From: Actinobacteria bacterium UBA5182
GTDB taxonomy: Bacteria; Actinomycetota; UBA4738
DNA: 15,295 nt
Direction: 5' to 3'
Assembly: GCA_002413185.1 (NCBI GenBank)
Contig: DHWM01000093.1
Location: forward strand, 1-15,295
The number at the start of each line of letters is the position of its first letter. Within the stretch, counting starts at the first letter, position 1. The notes beneath the pieces are model-generated. The model saw only the letters and a list, made by a program, of their open reading frames with translations, did not search any database and was not told where the DNA came from. Below, piece by piece: positions 1-6,013 of the stretch. A program made the position numbers and the translations under genes.

Positions 1-4
1 GATC

Positions 5-38
5 TCCCGAGACATGTGTGAACCATGTCCCGAGACAT
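5..38. repeat. Direct repeat pair with palindromic core
   Basis: An 11-base motif, tcccgagacat, occurs at 5-15 and again at 28-38, so the copies start 23 bases apart. The second copy lies inside a near-palindrome, atgtcccgagacat (25-38), which matches its own reverse complement at 12 of 14 positions. Short repeats of this kind occur at the ends of insertion sequences and at repressor sites. The wording resembles what I remember beside IS481-like elements in Actinomycetota, but no transposase is present here, so that link is only a suggestion. The motif lies at the window edge and its left context is missing. Confidence 0.4.
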
Positions 39-150
39 CACAACAGTGCCCCTGGCAGGAGCCTATTCGAACCCAGCCGTCCAGGAGCAGATAGGCCGCC
101 TACATGACCTGGTGGTGTCCCAGCAGAGAGGGCCGGGCCGACCCAGCTAG
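25..150 (+). CDS. Possible 41-aa ORF of unknown function (uncertain)
   Basis: An ATG at 25 opens a 41-codon frame that ends at TAG 148-150. The predicted peptide begins MSRDITTVPLAGAYSNPAV and ends in a basic, Gly/Pro-rich tail, RGPGRPS. I do not recognise the family. There is no Shine-Dalgarno sequence before the ATG, and the start codon lies inside the palindromic repeat at 25-38. The middle (EQIGRLHDLVVSQ) could form a short amphipathic helix. It may be a real small protein, the remnant of a larger gene linked to the repeat (for example a mobile-element accessory frame), or chance. The residue pattern looks protein-like, but the evidence is weak. Confidence 0.22.
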   Translation: MSRDITTVPLAGAYSNPAVQEQIGRLHDLVVSQQRGPGRPS

Positions 151-516
151 GCGCCTCCGGTCCGCTCCCGCGATCTGAGGCGCCATTCTGCAGACCTGCG
201 GATGACCTTGTCCCGATCGGCGCCGGGAGCACGGTTCAGACGCGCCCAACAGCGATGGAGGTCGATGGATCGAATCCCGGGGACCTCAAGCAGTCGGCCA
301 GTGGGTGTGGCGCCCTCGATGGCGGGCAAGTCTCGATGGTCCCCCGGGTCAGCTCCACCCTGGTATTCACGACGAGCACCATCGGGTTGGACGCCGCCAC
401 AAGGACCAGGCCACTTGAGGTCATGGTAGCCATGTGGATCGATCGGTCCTTGTAGGCTGAGGCGCTGCGCAGGCATTGACGGGCGAGAGACGCTCACGCG
501 AGGGAAGGAGGGGCAC
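151..516. other. Stretch with no supportable gene
   Basis: This 366-base stretch contains only short overlapping frames on both strands (for example about 65 codons on each strand across 236-455). None has a ribosome binding site or a recognisable domain. On the minus strand, around 310-433, a hydrophobic run (SGLVLVAASNPMVLVV) might be debris of a decayed gene, but I cannot assign it. The last 20 bases carry the strong ribosome binding site of the next gene. No hairpin terminator or convincing -35/-10 pair was found; a lone ttgacg at 476-481 has no matching -10. Confidence 0.4.
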
Positions 517-810
517 ATGGTGAAGGCGGGGATCCTGGCCCGCATGGAAACGAAGCCGGGCAAGGAGGACGAGGTCGCCGCGTTCCTGGAGGGGGCGCTG
601 TCCCTGGTGCAGGAGGAGCCGGACACCGTCACGTGGTGCGCGATCCGCATCGGCCTTTCTGAGTTCGGCATCTTCGACACGTTCGAGGACGACGTTGGCC
701 GCCAAGCCCATCTTTCAGGCAAGGTGGCCGCGGCGCTCATGGCGAAGGCGTCGGAGCTCTTCGTTCGCCCGCCGGACATCCGGCCGGTCGACGTCTTGGC
801 GTCGAAGTAG
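517..810 (+). CDS. Small antibiotic-biosynthesis-monooxygenase-like protein (ABM / dimeric alpha-beta barrel)
   Basis: A 97-residue protein whose layout fits a single ferredoxin-like ABM domain. A first beta strand (KAGILARMETKPG) is followed by KEDEVAAFLEGALSLVQEEP, the helix typical of this fold, then a strand (TVTWCAIRIGLSEFGIFDTF) and a second helix containing AHLSGKVAAALMAKA. In known ABM proteins this small domain dimerises; some members are cofactor-independent monooxygenases and many have no known reaction. The FDTFEDDVGRQAHLSG segment is the usual strand-to-helix junction of the family. The ATG at 517 follows a very good ribosome binding site (ggaagg agg at about 502-511), which fixes the start. 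The gene stands alone and converges on the minus-strand gene at 963-1262, a second protein of similar size and probable fold. Substrate unknown. Confidence 0.78.
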   Translation: MVKAGILARMETKPGKEDEVAAFLEGALSLVQEEPDTVTWCAIRIGLSEFGIFDTFEDDVGRQAHLSGKVAAALMAKASELFVRPPDIRPVDVLASK

Positions 811-899
811 ACCCGCTCCCGAGTCACCCCACCGACTAGGGAGCGCAGGACACCGCGGGCGATGCGATGCCCTTGGGCGGACCATACGTAGCTCCCGGC

Positions 900-916
900 G
901 GGAACGGCTTCCCCCC
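900..916 (+). terminator. Weak hairpin in the convergent gap
   Basis: GGGAA (900-904) and TTCCC (909-913) form a 5-bp stem around a CGGC loop, followed by ccc, g and three T residues. It lies between two convergent genes, where a terminator is expected. The stem is short and the T-tract poor, so it is at best a weak intrinsic terminator. Confidence 0.25.
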
Positions 917-962
917 GTTTCAGCTGAGAAAGTGAGACTAATGTTATGAACCTGAGTTGCAG

Positions 963-1262
963 CTATGGCGTCTCGAATATCGGAAGCTCGTATAGGGCGA
1001 CCTCGGGAGCATCGCTGGCTCCAACCTGGTCCGCCGTCTGCTGGCGAGCGGCCGCCACCTTCTCCTCGCTCGCGGTCATGTTCTCTTCGGTGTCCCACAG
1101 GCTGATCCCGATTGCCTCGCCCTTCGCTCGGTCGATCAGGAGCAGCTGGCCCTTGAATCCCGCACAGCCCTGAAGCACGGGAAGGACGTTGTTTCTCACC
1201 GACCGCACCGCCTCATCGACCCGGTCGGGTGAGCCGTGCACCGTTACGTGACGCGCATACAT
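963..1262 (-). CDS. Small dimeric alpha-beta barrel / ABM-like protein
   Basis: A 99-residue minus-strand protein. It starts MYARHVTVHGSPDRVDEAVR, has a helix followed by VLPVLQGCAGFKGQLLLIDR, then EAIGISLWDTEENMTASEEK, and ends in a strand (EVALYELPIFE). This order of strand, helix, 'GFKG' strand pair and 'LWDTEE..ASE' helix is typical of short proteins with the dimeric alpha-beta barrel fold related to antibiotic-biosynthesis monooxygenases; most are uncharacterised. The ATG (complement of 1260-1262) is preceded by aaggaggt, a full Shine-Dalgarno match, so the start is secure. It is convergent with the ABM-like gene at 517-810 and may be an anciently related paralogue, although their sequences are clearly different. 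No catalytic residue can be assigned. Confidence 0.75.
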   Translation of the reverse strand: MYARHVTVHGSPDRVDEAVRSVRNNVLPVLQGCAGFKGQLLLIDRAKGEAIGISLWDTEENMTASEEKVAAARQQTADQVGASDAPEVALYELPIFETP

Positions 1263-1384
1263 GGCGACCTCCTTGTCACATCGCTGGACAACTCACTAGA
1301 CCACACCTCGAGCGAGGAAATCAAGCAGATCAGCCCGCGCACGGCCGGTCGGAGCTACCTCGCGACAGTGGACAACAGCTCGAG

Positions 1385-1403
1385 GGCCACCTTGTGGCCT
1401 TTT
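1385..1403 (+). terminator. Terminator-like hairpin plus T-tract, orphan on the plus strand
   Basis: GGCCAC (1385-1390) and GTGGCC (1394-1399) pair perfectly around a CTT loop, and TTTT follows at 1400-1403 (then acttg). That is the shape of an intrinsic terminator reading in the plus direction. No plus-strand gene lies immediately upstream, because the genes on both sides (963-1262 and the tRNA) are on the minus strand. It could end a small or antisense plus-strand transcript, or be a structured element in the leader of the 963-1262 gene. Confidence 0.4.
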
Positions 1404-1490
1404 ACTTGTGCGATGCTCCCCGTCTTGCCCCCCGATTCGAAAGCTCGTAGACCACAACCAGCAGACCCGGGTGCCAGTCGGCGAGTTCAG

Positions 1491-1562
1491 TGCCCCCGGC
1501 AGGACTCGAACCTGCGCACCGCGCTCCGGAGGCGCGTGCTCTATCCTCTGAGCTACGGGGGC
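1491..1562 (-). tRNA. tRNA-Arg, anticodon CCG
   Basis: The reverse complement of this stretch folds as a full cloverleaf of 72 nt. The acceptor stem is GCCCCCG/CGGGGGC. The D arm is GCTC...GAGC. The anticodon stem is CGCGC/GCGCG with loop CTCCGGA, giving anticodon CCG, which reads arginine codon CGG. The variable loop has 4 nt. The T arm is GCAGG-TTCGAGT-CCTGC, and the discriminator base is A. The 3' CCA is not encoded. It is divergent from argS, which makes the enzyme that charges it; this pairing is a pleasing coincidence or a conserved neighbourhood. Confidence 0.95.
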
Positions 1563-1626
1563 TCGAAGCGGACGCCGGGGCCGGGGCTCTCGCCGCGTCG
1601 ACCGGCGCGCCGCCAGGGACACCAGC

Positions 1627-1632
1627 ATCTTA
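1627..1632 (-). promoter_or_regulatory. Candidate -10 box for tRNA-Arg
   Basis: On the minus strand TAAGAT lies about 65 bases before the 5' end of the tRNA, close to a TATAAT-type -10. The expected -35 region carries only a poor match (around gtcagg). Assignment rests on the -10 and its position, so it is tentative. Confidence 0.3.
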
Positions 1633-1665
1633 GCAACGGCGATTCCGCTCCCTGACCGCGCCCAC

Positions 1666-1671
1666 TAGTAT
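1666..1671 (+). promoter_or_regulatory. Candidate -10 box for argS with very short leader
   Basis: TAGTAT at 1666-1671 matches a TAnnnT -10. It would place the transcription start near 1678, about 10 bases before the argS ATG at 1688. No Shine-Dalgarno sequence fits in that space (the bases before the ATG are ggcggacccagccc), so translation would begin on a near-leaderless message. The -35 region is weak. Confidence 0.4.
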
Positions 1672-1687
1672 CGGGCGGACCCAGCCC

Positions 1688-3397
1688 ATGATCCAGGACA
1701 CGCTCGTTCGGCTCGTCGCGGACGCGGTCGCCGCCGCGGCTCCGGACCTCGGGCTGGATGCCTCGGACCTTCCCCCACCCGAGATCAGCCGTCCCCGCCA
1801 GAAGGAGCACGGGGACTGGTCGACCAACGTGGCGCTGGTGCTGGCCAGCCGGGCGGGGAAACCACCCAGGGCGGTCGCCGAGGCTGTTGCGGCGCGGCTG
1901 GCCGGAGCCGACGTGATTCGGGACGTCGAAGTCGCCGGCCCCGGGTTCATCAACTTCTTCCTGGATCGAAGCTGGCTGGACGACGCGTTGCGGGAGATCC
2001 TGTCCGAGGGCGATCGGTACGGTCGAGTGCCGCCTCTGGGCCAGCGGGTGCAGGTGGAGTTCGTCTCGGCCAATCCAACCGGGCCGCTCCACGTCGGGAC
2101 GGCCCGGAACGCCGCCATCGGCGATTCGCTGGCGAACCTCCTGGAAGCAGCGGGCTTCGACGTCGAGCGCGAGTACTACTTCAACGACGCCGGGCGGCAG
2201 TTCGACCTGTTCGGCGAATCGGTGGAGGCCCGGTACCTGCAGCGCTTCGGCGTCCCCGCCGAGGTCCCCCAGGATGGCTATCAGGGCGACTACGTGGCCG
2301 ACATCGCGACGGACATCGCGGCCGAGGTCGGTGACTCGCTGGTCCAGGGGGATCCCGCCGAACGCCGGGCCCGCATGATCCGCGAGGCCGTCGAGCGGAC
2401 CGTGGCCGGGATCCACCGGACCCTCGAGCGGTTCAACGTCCGCATCGACACCTGGTTCTCGGAAGTCACCCTGCACCAGACCGGCGCCATCGACGACGCG
2501 GTGCGCCGGCTGCGCGACGCCGGGTTCGCCTACGACAGCGAGGGCGCGATCTTCTTCGCCTCGACCAGGTTCGGGGACGACAAGGACCGGGTGCTGATCC
2601 GCTCGAACGGTGCGCCGACCTACTTCGCCGCCGACTGCGCCTACGTCCTGGATAAGGCGGGCCGGGGATTCGACCGGCTCGTCTACGTGTGGGGCGCGGA
2701 CCATCACGGAAGCGTGAAGCGGCTGGAGGCGGCGGCCCAGGCCCTCGGCGTCCGGGCGACCGTCGAGGTGGTCCTGTACCAGCTGGTGTCGTTCCTGCGA
2801 GCGGGACAGCCGGCCAAGATGAGCCGGCGGGCCGGGGACTTCATCAGCCTCGACGAGCTCCTGGACGAAGTGGGCTCCGACGCCGCCCGCTACACGCTGC
2901 TGACGCGGTCGAGCGACTCGCCGCTGGACTTCGACATTGAGCTGGTGACCCGGCAGTCCATGGACAACCCCGTGTACTACGTGCAGTACGCCCACGCCCG
3001 GGTCGCCAGCCTGCTTCGGATGGCGCTGCAGGAGGGGATCGTTCCACTCTCTCCGGATGACGTGCCGATCGGTCGGTTGGTCGAGGACGGCGAGCTCGAG
3101 CTGGTCCGCAAGCTGACCGAGTTCCCGGAGGTCGTCGCGCTGGCCGGCGAGATCCTGGCGCCACACCGGCTCACGCGGTACGCCGAAGAGGTCGCCGCGG
3201 CGTTCCACCGCTTCTATTCGGAGTGCCGTGTGATCACCGAGGATCGGGCGTTGACCGAAGCGCGGCTCGCCCTGGCGACGGCGGCGAAGACGGTGGTCGC
3301 GACGGCGCTCTCGATGCTCGGGGTGAGCGCGCCGGAGTCGATGGAACGGGTCGACGGCGCCCAGGAGGGGGACCGGGTTGGTCGAGACGTCGTCTGA
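1688..3397 (+). CDS. argS: Arginyl-tRNA synthetase
   Basis: A 569-residue class I synthetase that attaches arginine to tRNA-Arg in the cytoplasm using ATP. The N-terminal additional domain occupies about residues 1-100. The catalytic domain starts with VEFVSANPTGPLHVGT, where HVGT (135-138) is the HIGH signature. The KMSK-like loop is AKMSRR (K377-R381). The anticodon-binding all-helical (DALR) domain starts near NPVYYVQYAHAR and runs to about residue 552. A typical ArgS ends near the SAPESM motif; here the frame runs on for about 17 codons (ERVDGAQEGDR...) and overlaps the next gene by 20 bp. The ATG at 1688 is the first in-frame start with a family-like N-terminus. There is no Shine-Dalgarno sequence, but a -10-like box lies just upstream. 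It is probably the first gene of the argS-GNAT-thrC-thrB operon. Confidence 0.97.
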   Translation: MIQDTLVRLVADAVAAAAPDLGLDASDLPPPEISRPRQKEHGDWSTNVALVLASRAGKPPRAVAEAVAARLAGADVIRDVEVAGPGFINFFLDRSWLDDALREILSEGDRYGRVPPLGQRVQVEFVSANPTGPLHVGTARNAAIGDSLANLLEAAGFDVEREYYFNDAGRQFDLFGESVEARYLQRFGVPAEVPQDGYQGDYVADIATDIAAEVGDSLVQGDPAERRARMIREAVERTVAGIHRTLERFNVRIDTWFSEVTLHQTGAIDDAVRRLRDAGFAYDSEGAIFFASTRFGDDKDRVLIRSNGAPTYFAADCAYVLDKAGRGFDRLVYVWGADHHGSVKRLEAAAQALGVRATVEVVLYQLVSFLRAGQPAKMSRRAGDFISLDELLDEVGSDAARYTLLTRSSDSPLDFDIELVTRQSMDNPVYYVQYAHARVASLLRMALQEGIVPLSPDDVPIGRLVEDGELELVRKLTEFPEVVALAGEILAPHRLTRYAEEVAAAFHRFYSECRVITEDRALTEARLALATAAKTVVATALSMLGVSAPESMERVDGAQEGDRVGRDVV

Positions 3398-3950
3398 GCG
3401 AGGCCGCCCCGAGACCGCCGCCGCCGGCTTCGAGGTGCGGCCATCGCGGCCGAGTGACGCCGGGTCGTTCCTTCAGATGTGGCGAGGAGTGGTGGCCGAG
3501 CGGTGGTTCGTCCGGACCGAGACCGTCCGGTGGGGACGGCGGTACTACCGGCGCCGGTTTCGCCATTCATGGACGGAGGACCAGGCCTCCCTGGTCGCGG
3601 TGACCGGTCCCGGCGGGCAGGTCGTCGGCAACCTGGACGCCGCCAGGGAGGAGGGCCCGGTGACGCGCCACATCGCCTCGATCGGGATGGCGGTGGCACC
3701 GGAATGGCGGGGCCGGGGGATCGGATCGGCGCTCATGGAGGAGGCCATCCGATGGGCCAGGGAGGCCCGCGTGGAGAAGCTGGCGCTGTCGGTGTACCCG
3801 GGGAACGAGGCCGCCCGTGCCATGTACCGCAAGTTCGGGTTCGAAGAGGAGGGCCGGCTGACCGGGCAATCCAAGAAGTCCATCGGATACCTCGACGAGA
3901 TCGTGATGGGACTGTGGCTGATCGAACGTCCCAGGGACGCGGACTCCTGA
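3378..3950 (+). CDS. GNAT-family N-acetyltransferase
   Basis: A 190-residue protein with one Gcn5-related N-acetyltransferase domain (about residues 18-185), which moves an acetyl group from acetyl-CoA to an amine. The acetyl-CoA-binding motif A is visible as SIGMAVAPEWRGRGIGSAL (R111-G-R-G-I-G116). The later ALSVYPGNEAARAMYRKFGFEEEG is motif B with the usual N..A..MY.K.GF signature. Family resemblance is closest to RimI/PhnO-like small acetyltransferases; substrate unknown. The start is TTG at 3378, chosen because aggaggggg lies about 8 bases upstream and no better start exists. The gene overlaps the end of argS by 20 bp, and its TGA overlaps the thrC ATG by one base (TGATG). It occupies the place where lysA or hom is often found between argS and thrC in other Actinomycetota. 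Confidence 0.88.
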   Translation: MVETSSERGRPETAAAGFEVRPSRPSDAGSFLQMWRGVVAERWFVRTETVRWGRRYYRRRFRHSWTEDQASLVAVTGPGGQVVGNLDAAREEGPVTRHIASIGMAVAPEWRGRGIGSALMEEAIRWAREARVEKLALSVYPGNEAARAMYRKFGFEEEGRLTGQSKKSIGYLDEIVMGLWLIERPRDADS

Positions 3951-5002
3951 TGGCGCACCAGTGGCGCGGCGTCATCGAGGAATATCGCGAGCACTTGCCC
4001 GTCTCCGCTTCGACGCCCGTGGTGACGCTCCGCGAGGGGGGGACCCCGCTCGTTTCCTCCGACGTGCTGTCGGAGGCGACGGGGTGCTCGGTCTTCCTGA
4101 AGTTCGAGGGAGCGAATCCGACGGGGTCCTTCAAGGACCGTGGGATGACCCTCGCCATCTCCAAAGCCGTGGAGGAGGGGTCCAAGGCGGTGGTGTGCGC
4201 GTCGACCGGAAACACCAGCGCCTCGGCGGCCGCGTATGCCGGAAAGGCCGGCCTGACCTGCGCGGTGCTGGTCCCGGCGGGAAAGATCGCCGCCGGCAAG
4301 ATGGCCCAGACGCTGGTGCACGGGGCGCGGGTGCTGGAGATCGACGGCAACTTCGACGTGGCCCTGGAGGTGGCCCGGACGCTGGCCGAGTCCTATCCGG
4401 TCACGCTGGTGAACTCGGTGAACCCGTTCCGGATCCAGGGCCAGAAGACGGCGGCGTTCGAGATCTGTGACGCGCTGGGCCGGGCTCCGGACTACCACTT
4501 CACGCCGGTGGGGAACGCCGGGAACATCACCAGTCATTGGCTCGGCTACGCCGAGTACGCCGTGGGCGGGGTGATCGGGGAGCTGCCGGTCATGTTCGGG
4601 TTCCAGGCCGCCGGGGCGGCGCCGATCGTGACGGGGCGGCCGGTGCCGAATCCCTCGACCATCGCCACCGCCATCCGCATCGGGAACCCCGCGTCGTGGG
4701 AGGCCGCCGGAAAGGCGGCGGCGGATTCCGGCGGGGAGATCTTGGCCGTGACGGACCGGGAGATCCTCCGGGCCTATCGGATGGTGGCCAGGCAGGGGTT
4801 GTTCGCGGAGCTGGCTTCGTCTGCCTCGGTGGCCGGCCTCCTCCAGCTCTCCGCGGCCGGACGGCTGGAGGCGGGGGCGGTGGTCGTCTGCGTGCTGACC
4901 GGACATGGGCTGAAGGAGCCGGACTGGGCCATCGCCGGGGCGGGCGCTCCGCCGCTCCTTCCCGCCGACCCCGCCGCCGTTGCCGCCGAGCTCGGTCTGT
5001 GA
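3950..5002 (+). CDS. thrC: Threonine synthase
   Basis: A 350-residue PLP enzyme that converts O-phosphohomoserine to threonine and phosphate, the last step of threonine synthesis. The PLP lysine sits in GANPTGSFKDRGM (K62). The substrate-binding STGNTSASAAAYA segment follows, and the phosphate-binding glycine loop is GNAGNITS (188-195). Length is normal for the short, bacterial-type threonine synthase. The ATG at 3950 overlaps the stop of the acetyltransferase (TGATG), which implies translational coupling; a longer upstream reading in the same frame is only an open frame across the previous gene. Its stop TGA overlaps the GTG start of thrB by 4 bases (GTGA). Confidence 0.97.
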   Translation: MAHQWRGVIEEYREHLPVSASTPVVTLREGGTPLVSSDVLSEATGCSVFLKFEGANPTGSFKDRGMTLAISKAVEEGSKAVVCASTGNTSASAAAYAGKAGLTCAVLVPAGKIAAGKMAQTLVHGARVLEIDGNFDVALEVARTLAESYPVTLVNSVNPFRIQGQKTAAFEICDALGRAPDYHFTPVGNAGNITSHWLGYAEYAVGGVIGELPVMFGFQAAGAAPIVTGRPVPNPSTIATAIRIGNPASWEAAGKAAADSGGEILAVTDREILRAYRMVARQGLFAELASSASVAGLLQLSAAGRLEAGAVVVCVLTGHGLKEPDWAIAGAGAPPLLPADPAAVAAELGL

Positions 5003-5868
5003 AGCTGACGGTCCGGACGCCGGCCACGGTTGCCAACCTGGGGCCGGGGTTCGACTGTCTGGCCCTGGCCATCGACCTTTCGAACACCTTCACCGTCGAC
5101 ACCGAAGCTCCGCCGGCCGTACGCGTCTTCGGGGAGGGAGTGGGGGAGATCCCGCCCGATCCCTCGAACCTGGTGTTCCGGGCGATCTCCTATGTGGCCC
5201 GCGAGGCGGGCGGGTCGCTTCCAGCTTTCGAGCTCTCGTGCCGGAACGAGATCCCCCTCCAGCGCGGCCTCGGCTCCTCGGCCTCGGCGGTGGTTGCCGG
5301 CATCCTGCTTGCGGACCGGCTGCTCGGAACGACGCTGCCCCCGGAGCGGATCCTGGAGGTGGCGGCCGACCTGGAGGGGCACGCGGACAACGTGGCCGCC
5401 TGCCTGGAGGGAGGGCTCGTGCTGGCCTATCTCTCATCGGATGGATGGAGGGCTCAGAGGTTGGAGCCGAGCCCGTCCCTTCGTCCCGTCCTGCTGGTTC
5501 CGGAGACGGAGCGGATGGCCACCAAGGATGCCCGGCGGGTCCTGCCCCGGGACGTTCCCCTGGCCGAGGCCAGCTTCAATCTGTCCCGGGCCGCCCTGGC
5601 GGTGGTGGCCCTGACGACACGGCCGGATCTGCTGGCGACGGCACTGGAGGATCGGTTGCACCAGCCGCATCGGCTCCCCCTCATGCCGGCTTCCCGGGCT
5701 CTGTTCGAGGACCTCCGGGACGCCGGCGTGCCTGCGTGCCTGGCAGGATCGGGGCCGGCACTCCTGGCCTTCGAGGACGACGATCATCCCGTGTGGGAGC
5801 TTGGGCCGGGGTGGAGGGTGGTGCGGGTGGGCATCGCGACAGCGGGGGCGGTGGTGGAGGAGGCCTGA
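4999..5868 (+). CDS. thrB: Homoserine kinase
   Basis: A 289-residue GHMP-family kinase that phosphorylates homoserine with ATP, supplying ThrC. The N-terminus VKLTVRTPATVANLGPGFD is the standard start of this family. The GHMP ATP-binding motif is PLQRGLGSSASA (86-97). EGHADNVAACLEGG follows, with the conserved HxDNV, and the C-terminal ACLAGSGPALLAF is the GHMP C-domain loop. The start is GTG at 4999, within the last codons of thrC; the frame is open upstream but the family N-terminus fits exactly here. It is the last gene of the argS-GNAT-thrC-thrB run: a 145-bp gap with its own promoter-like sequence comes next. Confidence 0.97.
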   Translation: MKLTVRTPATVANLGPGFDCLALAIDLSNTFTVDTEAPPAVRVFGEGVGEIPPDPSNLVFRAISYVAREAGGSLPAFELSCRNEIPLQRGLGSSASAVVAGILLADRLLGTTLPPERILEVAADLEGHADNVAACLEGGLVLAYLSSDGWRAQRLEPSPSLRPVLLVPETERMATKDARRVLPRDVPLAEASFNLSRAALAVVALTTRPDLLATALEDRLHQPHRLPLMPASRALFEDLRDAGVPACLAGSGPALLAFEDDDHPVWELGPGWRVVRVGIATAGAVVEEA

Positions 5869-5916
5869 GATCGACTCGAAAAACTGAAGAAACCTCCCCC
5901 CGCGTGACGAAAGTCA

Positions 5917-5945
5917 TTGTGTGACCTCGGGCCCCGACCTACACT
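5917..5945 (+). promoter_or_regulatory. Candidate promoter for the debranching enzyme
   Basis: TTGTGT (5917-5922) and TACACT (5940-5945) are separated by exactly 17 bases, giving a reasonable sigma-70-type promoter in the 145-bp gap before the gene at 6014. Transcription would start near 5952. The sequence tgac-gaaa-gtca (about 5905-5916) just upstream is a small inverted repeat that could be an operator; this is speculative. Confidence 0.45.
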
Positions 5946-6013
5946 CGCCGAAGTAGAGCGTTCCGAATGCAGCACCTCGTTCTCACCCTCCTTTCCCTCG
6001 CACCGACAATCGA

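Noticed and set aside
236..455. Short overlapping frames on both strands as a possible small gene
   Set aside because: No ribosome binding site, no recognised family and nearly equal frames on both strands; reported only as an unassigned stretch.
1553..3208. A 551-codon minus-strand open frame opposite argS
   Set aside because: It is the antisense shadow of a clear argS gene in GC-rich DNA, shows Arg/Gly/Pro/Asp-rich low-complexity composition, and even runs into the tRNA gene.
3479..3949. Long N-terminal extension of threonine synthase
   Set aside because: The frame is open through the acetyltransferase gene, but translation there is low-complexity and the family N-terminus begins at ATG 3950.
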